Below are positions 42,616 through 53,374 of a stretch of 64,000 nucleotides of DNA, in pieces. The DNA is from Gari tellinella (lineage: Eukaryota > Mollusca > Bivalvia > Cardiida > Psammobiidae). The stretch's first letter is position 1; each line of letters starts with the position of its first letter. Made by a program: the position numbers and the translations under genes. The DNA is taken from assembly GCA_922989275.2 (NCBI GenBank), contig OV277858.1, positions 97,202,794-97,266,793 of the forward strand, in the 5' to 3' direction. A model generated the notes under the pieces. That model was not told where the DNA came from. It did no database searches and was given only the letters and a program-made list of their open reading frames with translations.

Positions 42616-43829
42616 ATCCTAAAATTTAAATTTGAGAAATAAAAGCGGAAAATAAGTGTTTAAAATTGATGGCGTCATGGCAGTGACGGGGTTTAAGAAC
42701 TGACGTCCATTGCAAACTATCAGTATCCATTTGTATAGGAGTGGGTTAAAATAACCCAAAGCTAAATTCAAACGCTGAATATACACTAACGTTTGATCTT
42801 TCCCCATTTTGTTCAACCCTTAGCTATGTAAAACAAAGGTAATCACCTTACACATAAAACGTTAGTTTCTATATGTGTTGCACCGTATTTGTGCTTTGTT
42901 TTATTTAAGCCATAAACACTAGCTTTTCGGCCATTATAAAAACCCTTATTTCCAGTCATCATAAATTATTGGGCTCTGATAGGCTGAAACTGCCCAAGTG
43001 ACCACTGTGTACGAGATTTAGCCGGGTAGTACGGGTCACGTGACTAATTAGATTTTGTGCCCTCGGTCGATTCGCGTGAACAATCTCTCTTTTTCTGTTT
43101 ATTAAGCAATTGTTTTCAAAGAAATAAAAATAAATCTTAATTAAAAACTGTACTAAATCTATCATTATGCGAACATGTAACTCAGATATCGATTATTTGC
43201 GAGTTTACTTCTTTGTTTTCCCTGATTACCCCACCCGCTTCGTCACCATGATAAACAAAAGACTGGAAGTGAAATAAACAATGCGAAGTACAACGACACT
43301 TGTCACTGTACAGTAAACAATGTACAATCTAGTGAATGGGCTCACTGAAAGTTCATTCATCTGATCCTGCACTGTTTGCTATGGTGTTTAGCATATATGG
43401 CGCTATTTTGTTTTTGCTTACTATGTTGTATTGTCTACAGTGTTGATTTAAACCAGAGTTATCACGAAACGAAGCAGATCCCGATGCGAGGGCTTTTATT
43501 TATCTAAAGCACTCACACCTGTTCCTCTTTGTTTACGACTCCCACCTGTAACGTATGAAAATTGAGAGATGCACCCAACATAAATTACAATGTTTTAAAC
43601 TTAATTTAAGGAAACCTATTCAGTTGTTTATAAGGAAGGTGTTCAAGCTGCCAAAATGGCTGACTTCTTTGGACACCTTAATTATAGACACAATTGCACT
43701 TCTCCTCATACTTTCCCCACCCACACTCAGTGTTTGGTTCTTATTACTGTATTGTCTCATATATACATCTTATGTAGTGAGAAATAAAAAGTAATAGTTG
43801 TAGTTGTTGTCACTGATTGTTCTTGCTGT

Positions 43830-44035
43830 TCATGACGGTATGAACACATAAGTTTCGCAGGGGGTAAGTTTTTATTTTCTGTCTTGTCCATTTAATGTGT
43901 ATTTTACCAGATTTGTTTTCATGTAAATGAATATATATCATATACCGGCCAAATAGGTTTGATAGATGTAATCCTGGATGTAACAGCCATTCGATCTCCA
44001 TAATATATGCGGTATGAAAAGTAGTCCAAAACACA
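43830..44035 (+). repeat. Dispersed repeat, copy 1
   Basis: GTTCATGACGGTATGAAC, TTCGCAGGGGGTAA, TCATATACCGGCCAAATAGG and TTTGATAGATGTAAT are shared in the same order with 59353-59660. This copy has only one arm of the palindrome seen there. Confidence 0.7.
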
Positions 44036-44285
44036 TGTTTCGGAGTTGACAACAAAGTCAAGCTTTTACCCAGTAAACTATCGATTTGTGTTTAACGTAC
44101 ACTTAAAAGACATTAAAAATAAACAATGCAATTTAAAAGAAGGTATCTTGAGTAGAGAAAATAAACATTTGTATGTTATTGGATATTTTAATACGCAAAT
44201 GCTTATTTGGGTCTTCATCATATGTTCCCCATTCAGATGAGGATTGGTCGTTATGGCAGGGTATGGCTGAAGTAAATAAGAACTA

Positions 44286-44644
44286 CAGCGTTCCCTCCCT
44301 ACAACGGTCCTCTCAACAACGATTCCCTCCTTACAACGACGTTGTTTGCTACAGTTCCCTAAACAAGACAATTATACCTAACGCTTTTACTTCTGCAATA
44401 TAGTCTGCTTAAAATTGTCATCTGCTGTTTTTCTAAATTAACATAAATGACATTTTGACAGAAATAAAACTTAATGATGAGTGACAAACATCTTGAATCC
44501 AGATCAGACGCCGCGTTACGCGGCGTCTGATCTGGATTCAAGCTGTTTGCAAGTTTAGTCAATTTCCCTCCCTAAAACGACTCCCTCTGAACAACGCACA
44601 CAATGTTTGTCTCCCATTTGGTGTCGTTGTAGAGAGGGGCGCGT
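44286..44644 (+). mobile_element. Composite MITE family D, best copy
   Basis: TA-CAGCGTTCCCTCCCTACAAC at the left; GGTGTCGTTGTAGAGAGGGG at the right. Interior: CCTAACGCTTTTACTTCTGC, AGTCTGCTTAAAATTGTC, ATTTTGACAGAAATAAAAC, then the perfect palindrome CAGATCAGACGCCGCG/CGCGGCGTCTGATCTG with CTTGAATC arms. Confidence 0.82.
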
Positions 44645-44690
44645 TATCTTTGAATTACATCTTAATTGAATCTTAACGCACAGTTCTAAC

Positions 44691-44706
44691 GACGAATATA
44701 CTCGTC
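44691..44706. repeat. GACGAATATACTCGTC palindrome
   Basis: One of several copies of a 16-bp palindrome; others at about 19570 and 47263 and a half at 48893. Confidence 0.5.
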
Positions 44707-44769
44707 ATTTATGATCAAACTCACACTGGTGTTCTTAAAAACTAATTGAGAAACGAGCTGGTTTATTGC

Positions 44770-44880
44770 GGTGTTTATGCGAAATGACCGACAGGAAACT
44801 ATTGACAAATATATGAACCGCGCTAAGCATTCATATATAATTTGACGATCGTTTCCTGTCGTTCATTTCGCATAAACACC
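44770..44880. repeat. Long palindrome
   Basis: GGTGTTTATGCGAAATGACC and GTTCATTTCGCATAAACACC form near-perfect arms that continue through GACAGGAAAC/GTTTCCTGTC. The spacer is about 50 bp. Confidence 0.85.
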
Positions 44881-45214
44881 GACAAACTTAGTTCATATCT
44901 TATAATTACATTAAATGTGCAGTTTTTTCTAAAATTACGAATATTGTGTAAGCAGAAAGGAATTGCCATAAATGCATAACTAAAATGTTTACTATTCAAA
45001 CGCAACAAAATAAGTTCAATTGTGAACATATAACGTCATCAACTTGACACTTCGGAGCGATGTCGATATGACATTAGTTTTGATCCAAAAAGAATATATT
45101 GATTTTTCACATAAATATAGATAAATGTTGTTTTATGAAGTATCGCACATTTCAAAAAACGGTCAAGATTCTAAACAAAGAAGAATTTAGAAGAAAATCT
45201 CAGTTTCCCTTATT

Positions 45215-45295
45215 ATCCGGCGTCTGATCTGGATTTAAACTGCAACGGATAAAAACGTTGTAGCGTAAACGCGTTCATTGAGAAATATTAACTTC
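45215..45295 (-). mobile_element. MITE family A, right fragment
   Basis: CCGGCGTCTGATCTGG, GCGTAAACGCGTTCATTGAG and AATATTAACTTCTC. Confidence 0.5.
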
Positions 45296-45441
45296 TCACG
45301 ACCAACGATTGCTAAAGCATGGTGTGAGCTTTTAGCAGTGTTTTAACCATACAATAAACAATATGATTAAATTATATTTAAGAGAACCCTTACCTTTTCT
45401 ACTGTAAAGCCGTTTGACCCGTTATTGTATACTATCCTTAA

Positions 45442-45605
45442 CCCTTCGCTCTCAATGATGTTTAAAAGCGCGTTTGCAAATAGTTTGGATCCAAACTGTT
45501 TGACACTCGTATCGATATATCTTAAGGTATAGTCATTGAATCTTACTTTGAAACGATCTTGCAAACATCAACATTGAAGCAGACGACAATGAAACGGTGA
45601 AGGGG
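45442..45605 (+). mobile_element. MITE family B, short copy
   Basis: TTAA at 45438-45441 and 45606-45609. CCCTTCGCTCTCAATGATG at the left and CAATGAAACGGTGAAGGGG at the right. The central palindrome has collapsed to TTTGGATCCAAAC, showing a deletion centred on the hairpin. Confidence 0.78.
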
Positions 45606-45840
45606 TTAATATAAAACAAATTCACGTCAAAAGGTTTAAAGAAGAAACCAGCAAACGGTGTAGGGGATGACAAAACCCCACAAGTTTCTGCGTCTTACTA
45701 CTGTATGCAGTGTTTGCTATAGTATGTGTGAAATAATTTACTGTATGGACAAAACTGTAGTGTCTTTCTATCACCCTTGTATATCTTGAAATCTTCCAGC
45801 AAATATGCGGGGACAGACTTTAAATAATAATTGCATTTAT

Positions 45841-46065
45841 GGTAAAAATGCGCTAAGCACGTCATGTCTATCATTTGCAAACAGTTTGAATCCAGACCAG
45901 ACGCCGCGCAACACGGCGTCTGATCTGGATCCAAACTGATTGCCAGTCGTATTTATACTTTCTTGTTTGAAAAAAATATTATTAAAAAAAACCACACACC
46001 AAACATTTGCAGACGATATATTTTGAAGTGAAGCAGATGACTATTCCGCATGATACATGTAAGGG
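45841..46065 (+). mobile_element. MITE family B
   Basis: Core CCAGACCAGACGCCGCG...GGCGTCTGATCTGG, then GCAGACGATATATTTTGAAG and CGCATGATACATGTAAGGG-TTAA. The left end is eroded. Confidence 0.6.
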
Positions 46066-46394
46066 TTAATGTAAGACTTACTGTAACTGTAATACAAGTA
46101 TAGGTATCATTCTAGAAATAATTGAGCTCATAAACGGTCAATAAAAGGGAAATTAACTGAAAGTGGACATATGTCATAACGTATATTGTTATATTTTATT
46201 AGCCTAAAGTAATTAGTTACAACACGGATAGGGTTTATAACGAGAACTGTCTTGTATTAGAATATGTTAAAAGCAATTAATGTGCTATCCAATCTTCCCC
46301 TATTAACAAATAAACTGCCAGAGTATATTCGTCTTAGGTTATCGTATACTTCTATTTCTAAAGTTACCATTTAAACGAGTTTTAAAAAAACATC

Positions 46395-46475
46395 CTTAAA
46401 AGTGTTCAAATAGTTTGGACCCTTTTCAGAAGCCGAGTTATTCGGCGTCTGATCAGGATCCAAGTGGGTTGTGAA
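46395..46475. mobile_element. MITE core palindrome, solo
   Basis: AAATAGTTTGGACCC, AGAAGCCGAGTTATTCGGCG and TCTGATCAGGATCC. Confidence 0.5.
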
Positions 46476-46562
46476 TGTCAATGATTTCATGGTCGCTTGC
46501 GAATATCAATGACGTCATGGCGGCTTGCAAATAAACAATGAGGTCATGGTTGCTTGCGAATA
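46468..46562 (+). repeat. Three-unit minisatellite
   Basis: Three copies of about 34 bp with TCAATGACGTCATGG and GCTTGCGAATA. Confidence 0.7.
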
Positions 46563-46627
46563 GGGAAATATTATAAGTATTGGTAGTTTGTTACAGTATA
46601 AGGGAGACAAGGTGCCATAAGGGATAA

Positions 46628-46828
46628 CCCTTTCACTCTCAGTGACGCTTAAAAGCACGTTTGCACATATATTGGAGCCAAACTGTTTGACACTCGTTTA
46701 GAAATTTCTTCAGTCCTACTGCCTTATTTTTAAACTTTGAAACAACATTGCAGACAACAAAATTGAAGCAGACGACAATGAAACTGTGAAGGAGTAAAAA
46801 TCTTACGAACAATTTGGCAGTGAAAGGG
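46628..46828 (+). mobile_element. MITE family B
   Basis: CCCTTTCACTCTCAGTGACG at the left and TTTGGCAGTGAAAGGG-TTAA at the right (TTAA 46829-46832). The centre is shortened to TTGGAGCCAAAC. GCAGACGACAATGAAAC is present. Confidence 0.78.
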
Positions 46829-47251
46829 TTAAATATGATAGGAGTTGGTTATGAGCCTAACTTTAAATATCATATACATGTATCACTCTTGAGACACATT
46901 AGGTCCTACATAGTTGTATTTATTATTGTCCTTGCCAACCGAGACGCGCTGACTTCAATTTACTGGCATTTCTTTACCGGGTATCTAAATGTAAGGATTT
47001 ATGAAATTATAAACAACTTAAATTGGTATTGATTATTCTGAATACAAATAACTTGTTAGTGTCTATGTTACAGTTTTGACTAGACAGACAATCTTTTATT
47101 CGGCAACCACTCATCAGAGGACGCATACCGGTAGTATTAAACGCATGTGGATGTTTCATGCAGAAACCCCTTTTAATGTTGTCTGCATTAGTTATATCCT
47201 AGATTAAGCATTTGGTCTTAAAAGGTTCCCTCGCTAAATCGCTTAGCACAT

Positions 47252-47282
47252 TTAACCCTAGCGACGAGTATACTCGTCATTT
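47252..47282. repeat. TTAACCCTA plus GACGAGTATACTCGTC palindrome
   Basis: A B-like terminus joined to the 16-bp palindrome (47263-47278). The surrounding 46835-47585 otherwise shows nothing. Confidence 0.5.
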
Positions 47283-47589
47283 AAAACAGTTTCTATTTAC
47301 AGTTAACTTGTGAAGAAAACATTCGTGCTTGGTGATCAAAGGACCCTCTTATTATGGTCTACGCGCTTTCTCATTGTTTTTCATATTTTGCAAAAGAACC
47401 ATTAATTGCCAAAAGTTGGATAGACTTTATTCGAACTGTCTTTTTGCAATATATTGCAAGTACAACCCTAACTAGTCGAAAGTGACTAGGTTTCACAGGA
47501 AAGAAATTGGAATCGTCCTTAAAACGTTTGACGGCTGAATGTGTAAAGGTTTATCGCGATTCTGTTATAGGGAATTTAAGAACTGTTTA

Positions 47590-47752
47590 TTTGACCCAGA
47601 TTATCCTGTCTGCAAAGAACTAAAAGGAAAGCAGTTCGGTGGGTTTTTTTCCATGTACAGATTCGCACCGAATGAGATTAGCCGAAATAACCGTCCTGGA
47701 ATCATCATCATCTCATCAACCCTCATCATTAACCAACGTAGATCATAACATA
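47590..47752 (+). mobile_element. SINE-like element, copy 3
   Basis: TGCAAAGAACTAAAAGGAAA, CGAATGAGATTAGCCGAAAT and CATCATCTCATCAACC. The following 47755-48240 shows nothing. Confidence 0.65.
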
Positions 47753-48244
47753 CAAACGCAGCGATCAAGGGAAAATGTGCCATCAAAACTAAGAACAGGC
47801 TTTGGAATGAAGGGTTCACTTTACTATTAATGAATAATAATTTGTAATGTAAGGTGGGGTCGTTCCATTACGCTACTGTGGGGAAAACGTTTATACCTGT
47901 AGTACGCAGGATTTTCTTACACTTTCAGTCGACCCAATTTCTGAATGATATTATCCTGCATCTTAAGAGAAAAACCATTTGAACGCTAAATAGTTCTAGC
48001 AAGCATGATACGCCTGTTTATCCTACATGAAATTAGGATTAAAACTGTTTGTAATGGATTTGACAAAATCAACAATAACATGTAAATTTGAAAATAGAGT
48101 AACAGGGGAGATAATCAAGATATCTTTATAAGAAGTGTTTGTCAAAATGACATACCTTGATTTGGCGGTAGATGTAGTAATGGATTAGCCTTTGGTTTGT
48201 TGGATATGTCCGTCCTTTGCGAATAGTTTACATGTGAAGAGTTC

Positions 48245-48340
48245 ACATTGTCCTTTGCAAGCAGTTTAGATTAAGACCAGAGGGCTACTTAAGGAATTCT
48301 CTTATCAGGGTATACACTGTTTGTCATTCTGCAAACATAT
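48245..48340. repeat. Family E hairpin, decayed
   Basis: TTTGCAAGCAGTTTAGAT, CCAGAGGGCTACTTAAGG and TATACACTGTTTGTCATTC. Confidence 0.4.
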
Positions 48341-48674
48341 TGTGAAAACGGTCAACAATAAGTCAAAAGATAACTGCATTAAATTGAAAACTTAAACTGT
48401 CCTTCTGAGGTTTCAGGGGCGCATGAGTTAAAGCATTTCGTTTTCATGACTAACTATCTCATTAATTTTAATGTTTAGTAACGCAAATATGCGTAAGAAA
48501 CCGTAATACTGTCCACGCAGAATAGTGTTTGCAAAGTTATATACATGTTAACCGTGCTACAAAATAATATGTAGACCGGCGCCAAATCTTCAACACTGCC
48601 TCAGAAACCTTCCAACCTTTTCGTGGTTCTGAGGCTTAATTGTCATAAAGAATGGCTTATGTTTGTTAAACTGA

Positions 48675-48860
48675 TATCATTCCCTCTGCCAAGAACTAAA
48701 AGTAGGAAGGCAGTTATGTGGTTTCGATCCCATGCGGTGCCTCGTAACGAAATCGACTTCCTGAAATCATCATCATCTCATCACATCATCCAACATTATT
48801 CATCGGCGCTATATGATCTATCTTGTGTCGCAGTGCCGTAAAGTTCAACTTATTCATTTA
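48675..48860 (+). mobile_element. SINE-like element, copy 4 (most complete)
   Basis: CTCTGCCAAGAACTAAAAG, GGTTTCGATCCCATGCGG (B-box-like), CATCGGCGCTATATGATC and TGTGTCGCAGTGCCGTAAAG. Confidence 0.7.
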
Positions 48861-48902
48861 ACATAGATATTTAACTCAATCAACCCTATCGCGACGAGTA
48901 TA

Positions 48903-49148
48903 CAGTGGAGAATACGTTATTCTTTCCCGTTTAAACGAAACGAAACGCAAACGCAAAATACTAAAACGTAGAAAAGTGCAACTTTTGAACAAATCTGATA
49001 ATTCATGTTTATCTTGGTGGCAAACAGTTTGGAGCCTGATCAGACGCCGGGTTACCCGGCGTCTGATCTGCCTCCAAACTGTTTGCAATAGAAATAATAG
49101 TTTTAGCGTAAACGCGTTTATTGGGAAAGAATAACAGTTTCTCCACTG
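48903..49148 (-). mobile_element. MITE family A, full copy
   Basis: CAGTGGAGAATACGTTATTC to CAGTTTCTCCACTG, TA both sides (48901-48902, 49149-49150). It lies immediately after GACGAGTA. Confidence 0.92.
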
Positions 49149-49194
49149 TACATGTGAATAAACTACTAATTAACCAAAAGAGTTCCTGTAAAGA

Positions 49195-49265
49195 TTTAAC
49201 ATATCTTATACCACCAGTGCAGACCCTAATCAGGGTCTGGACTGTTCGACTATTTTGAAATATAT
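49195..49265. repeat. Family E hairpin
   Basis: CCAGTGCAGACCCTAATCAG and GGGTCTGGACTGTTCG, a short perfect inverted repeat. Confidence 0.4.
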
Positions 49266-49374
49266 ACATGTAGCAAAAACAATCCTAAATATTCAAAACT
49301 GACTAGGCTTAATTGGAAATTGGAATAGTCCATTTAAAATGCAGGTATAAACGAGTTACATGTACGACTGTGTG

Positions 49375-49640
49375 CTTAACCTGTTTTGTACACCGGGGTA
49401 AATCGCTCGAAGTTCGATCCCCCGCCGAACCAAGTTTTTCGGATGAGACTTTATAAAACGAGGTCCGATGTAGCAGTGCTTTACACTGGGCATCTAAAAG
49501 ATCAGAGACCTCTGTCAAAAACATGAGTGTGCATTACGCCCGGTTCTCTGTATCCGCTCCACTCTCTCCGGGACGTCCAATTAGCCAATTGAGGGCAGAA
49601 AGTGACGTTAACAAACAAAACAAACCAAACCAAACCCTGT
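49375..49640 (+). mobile_element. SINE-like element of a second type (V-SINE/RUDI-like?)
   Basis: A B-box-like GAAGTTCGATCCCC, then TTTTTCGGATGAGACTTTAT, CGAGGTCC, CTTTACACTGGGCATCTAAA and an ACAAAC/CAAAC-rich tail (49608-49640). Layout is tRNA-like head, conserved body and simple A/C tail. Resemblance to molluscan V-SINEs such as RUDI is from memory and needs alignment. Confidence 0.55.
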
Positions 49641-49780
49641 TTTTAAGGGTGAGACCGTACCTAATGCTTATAGACCTTGCAGTTCAACCCATCGACTTTT
49701 TATATTTGTATTTTGTTCAACTTGAAATGTCCCCAATGATATATGATTGCACCAATAAAGGGCAATGCCATATGTCTTAA

Positions 49781-50102
49781 CTTTTTCACTGCCAAATTTT
49801 ATCGTCTACTTTAACCCCCCTCACTTCCAAAATAAAGTTTAAAATTAGAAACTGAAATGCGAGTTTCAGGCAGTAAGGCCATTACTCTTTCACGGTCATT
49901 GGCGGCAAAAGGCGCCATTGCAAACAGTTTGAATCCTAATCAGACGCCGCGTAACGCGGCGTCTAATCAGGATCAAAACGGTTTGTCACTCGTTTCGACA
50001 TTTCTTCAGTCGAAACAGCACTCGAGCTGACTTTTTAATTATTGCAGACGACCCTTCCTATGCAGACATTATAGTTGCCGATAAAAATTGGCAGTGAAAG
50101 AG
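49781..50102 (+). mobile_element. MITE family B, long copy
   Basis: TTAA at 49777-49780 and 50103-50106. CTTTTTCACTGCCAAAT at the left and ATTGGCAGTGAAAGAG at the right. The palindrome CCTAATCAGACGCCGCG/CGCGGCGTCTAATCAGG is intact. A second internal left end (ACTCTTTCACGGTCATTGG, about 49883) suggests a tandem or nested copy. Confidence 0.8.
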
Positions 50103-50109
50103 TTAAGAC

Positions 50110-51580
50110 GCTGCATATTCATAATAAAATATTGGCTGTACCATGCACCGTCGATCCTAGAGGACACCTATCGACTTGTTTACATAAATTCAGCATTGTT
50201 CTATGGCAATTAGCTGTGTCATGTTATTTAAACTATTTGCTACGCTTACGTAAGCCAGTACATAGTTGTTTGAAGGGGGGTTACGCTTTCGACATTTGAT
50301 ACTTAATCTTTACATTTGTCATATCGATTTGTTTTTATATCTGCACCAAGCTCACCTCGCCAGTTCTAAAGAAACTAAATATAAAACTGTGAAGAATTTC
50401 AACTGTTTTGCTCTTTCGTAAGCATTGTCTGTGGATCTATATGAACTCTTCATTGATTTACTTAAACATGTAACGGAAAAGGGTGTTTTTTTTAGATATT
50501 AACTCCTCTATTTTTATCACACTGTAATCGATGAAATCTAACTAATATACACTTACTAATATACTACATAACAGACAACCCTTTCATCGCCAACTTTAAC
50601 TGTCCAGTTTAACCATATTACAGACACACTGTACTATCTATTTCTGCCCTGTTGTATTTAATTTTAATGTTTGCCCGAAGAGGCATTGAAGCGAGTGTCA
50701 GACACTGATGCTTCTAAGGTATTTTAATGAGGAAATAAGTCGTCACTTGACGCCTATGACGGTTAAAATGTAAGAACCACTAGTATAGTCATTCTTTAGT
50801 GTTTTTGTTTAGGTTCCGAGATGTTTTACTATTTGTTGAACTTTCACTTTATTTAAAACATTTACTTCGTAGAAAACGGGTCTATTTCTGTACACAATGA
50901 TTTGAAAGGGGATTTTTCAGTATGGCATTTTATATTCAAACTTTACAGTCCTATTTCTAGTTTCGTTTCTCTGTCTGCTTTAAATCTCATTCTATAGGTT
51001 CAAAAGAAATTTTGGAGATCGCCAAGTGTTTACACCTTTTCCAAAAACAACCACTAGATGCGTGTTAACAAAGATGCACTGTGATCTATAGCAGTTGGTT
51101 GCTTTATATTCTACAGCAGACCATTTGACGCGGTATGACATCCGTGTTTTTTAATGTCAATACAATTTTGAATTGAAAAATTGAATTGATAATTCAACTG
51201 GTTTTCAGGAAAGATAAGTAGTTAAGTGAAGTTACAAATATTCCACCACAGTTGTGATTCATACATTCAAAATTCTCTGCTTATTCATTTTCTATGTTAT
51301 GTTTAATTTAGATGACAGTAAAGCATTTCTTAGAATAAAATTAAAATATTTTTATCAATAATATTAAGGAAATACAATCAAGTTTTGTAAAACTTATTCT
51401 AAAGACTAGGATAGCACTTCTTCTGTTAACAAAGAAAACAGGCTAGGGTTACATGACATACAATCGTAGTAGATGCTCGCCATATATTACATAAGCAGCG
51501 AAAATATGCTACACTTCATATTTTATGTAGAAATTTATCTGTTTCACGGCTTTGAACCCTAGTCATGCATATACCCGACC
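50110..51580. other. Mostly unannotated stretch
   Basis: A decayed B element may lie at about 50578-50765 (ACCCTTTCATCGCC, GAAGCGAGTGTCAGAC). Otherwise AT-rich DNA with no coding or repeat signal I can support. Confidence 0.4.
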
Positions 51581-51589
51581 TTTCCGAAC

Positions 51590-51720
51590 AGTCTACATGT
51601 GAAGAGTGAAGAGTATTCTTGTCATATACAAACAGTGAAGATCCAGATCAGAGGTATCGTAGAGAAACGATCTAACAAGAGTCCATAATGTTTGTCATAT
51701 TGCAGTACAAAACAAACAAA
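51590..51720. repeat. Family E hairpin region
   Basis: GTGAAGAGTGAAGAGTATTC, CAGATCAGAGGTATCGTAG and CATAATGTTTGTCATATTGC. Confidence 0.4.
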
Positions 51721-51811
51721 GTACATCTAACAAGCAGCAAAACAAACGTAAATATTCAAATGTGGACAAGTTTGAAATTAGAAACTGCAATTAAAGTTTC
51801 AGACAGTAAGG

Positions 51812-52030
51812 CCTTTACTCTTTCACTGCCATTGGCGCCATAAGTCGACTTTGGAAAACAATTTGGATCCTGATCAGACACCGCTTAACGTGGGTTTGGT
51901 CTGGGTTCAAACAGTTTGTCACTCATCTTTATGTTTCTTTTGTCAAAATGTCCCATACGTAACATTGAGTAAAATAAGCAGACAACCATTTTAAGCAGAT
52001 GATATTGCAACAGTCAAACTGTATTTTTAA
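51812..52030. mobile_element. MITE B/D junction copy
   Basis: The left side is family B (CTCTTTCACTGCCATTGGCG); the right side is the D body in reverse (TTTTGTCAAAATGTCCCATA, GATATTGCAACAGTC). The core is CCTGATCAGACACCGC. Confidence 0.6.
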
Positions 52031-52075
52031 CTGTAAGTACTGTTGGTGTCCAATAGACACATGATGATGGCAGTA

Positions 52076-52405
52076 AAGTGCTCCTTCCCTACAACGGCCC
52101 TCCGAACAACGATTCCCTTCTCACAACAATGCTTGCTGCTGTTCCCTAACAAGACTGTTGCAATTTCATCTGCTTAAAATGGTTGTCTGATTATTTTACT
52201 CAATGTTACGTATTGGACATTTTGACAAAAGAAACATAAAGATGAGTGACAAACTGTTTGAACCCAGACCAAACCCACGTTACATGTCGTCTGATCTTGG
52301 CTCAGCACTCTGAGGGTATTAATTTTCTCTCCCTATAACAACTTTCTCTGAAAAAAACACAATATTTGTTATTAATTGTGTGTTGTTGTAGAGAAGGAGT
52401 TTGGT
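52076..52405 (+). mobile_element. Composite MITE family D
   Basis: AGTGCTCCTTCCCTACAACG at the left, TTGTTGTAGAGAAGGAG at the right. Inside: TACGTATTGGACATTTTGAC, a decayed core and GGCTCAGCACTCTGAGGG-TATTAA, the B-like end, directly before TCTCTCCCTATAACAAC. Confidence 0.72.
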
Positions 52406-52589
52406 ATGGCGTTATTAGGACACACATGCTAATTTATATCGAAAAGGGAATTATCCATGCAATGTCGTCAGTGCGTTTACAGAAACCACCCTACATTTCC
52501 ATCATCGCACTATAATCTGTCTAAAAACCAATAATATAATACATGTAAGATCTAATTATACGCAGATACCCCCCGCAAAGCTATTCAAA

Positions 52590-52680
52590 AAGTGTCCTCT
52601 TACGTCTGATACCGGACACTTTTTTTCTGTTACCGGACAGTTTTACTTTCTGTTACCGGATACTTTTTACGGGCGTGGTG
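52590..52680 (+). repeat. Short tandem repeat TTACCGGACA
   Basis: Four diverged units containing CTGTTACCGGACA or GATACCGGACACTTTTT. Confidence 0.65.
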
Positions 52681-52755
52681 CACGTGGTGAGCATGCGGTC
52701 ATCGGTTTAACTCTTGCACTGCCCGGGAATTGACGAGGTAACCCTTGTTATGCTA

Positions 52756-53003
52756 CAGTGGAGAAAACATAATTCTTTCCCGTTTAAACGCAAACGAAAC
52801 GCAAACGCAAAACACAAAATGTAGAAAATAATAACTTTTTTTTTACATTTTTCATCATCTATTTTCATCTGAGTGGCACACAATTTGGATCCTGATCAGA
52901 CGCCGGGTTACCCGGCGTCAGATCTGGTTCCAAAATGTTTGCAATGGAAAATATAGTTTAAGCGTCAAACGCGTTAATTGGGAAAGAATAACGTTTTTCC
53001 ACT
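52756..53003 (-). mobile_element. MITE family A, near-full copy
   Basis: TA-CAGTGGAGAAAACATAATTC at the left; AAAGAATAACGTTTTTCCAC at the right with a decayed last bases. The palindrome CGCCGGGTTACCCGGCG is intact. Confidence 0.85.
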
Positions 53004-53005
53004 TT

Positions 53006-53199
53006 GAGTACCGCTTGTCTAACATTTGGAAACAGTTTAGATCCATAGAAGACGCCATGTTACGCGGCATGTGATCTGGATCCAAATGCTTGGCACTGAT
53101 TTTCATTTTTGATTCAATTTGGAAAGTATACGAAAGATTTTGAGATTCTCCGCAGACGATAAGTTTGATGCAGACGGCAATTCAGCACGATAAGGGATA
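53006..53199 (+). mobile_element. MITE family B
   Basis: TAACATTTGGAAACAGTTTAG, AGAAGACGCCATG...GCGGCATGTGATC, then CGCAGACGATAAGTTTGATG and ATTCAGCACGATAAGGG. Confidence 0.6.
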
Positions 53200-53370
53200 A
53201 CGAACTTTCGCAAATAATTTGGATCAATATCAAACACACAGTAACTCAGCGTTTGAACAGGATCCAAACTGATAGACACTTTATTCGTGCAATCAAATCC
53301 CGAAACTTTGCGTTGGAAAATAAGTGCATTTCAATTTCAAAGCAGACGACAATATGACAGTGCAAGAGTA
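53200..53370 (+). mobile_element. MITE family B, second adjacent copy
   Basis: CTTTCGCAAATAATTTGG, CAGGATCCAAACTGATAG, AAAGCAGACGACAATATGAC and AGTGCAAGAGTAA. Confidence 0.5.
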
Positions 53371-53374
53371 AACA

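Noticed and set aside
43555..43794. 79-codon hydrophobic plus-strand ORF
   Set aside because: No domain, splice site or regulatory context; length is expected by chance in 64 kb of AT-rich DNA.
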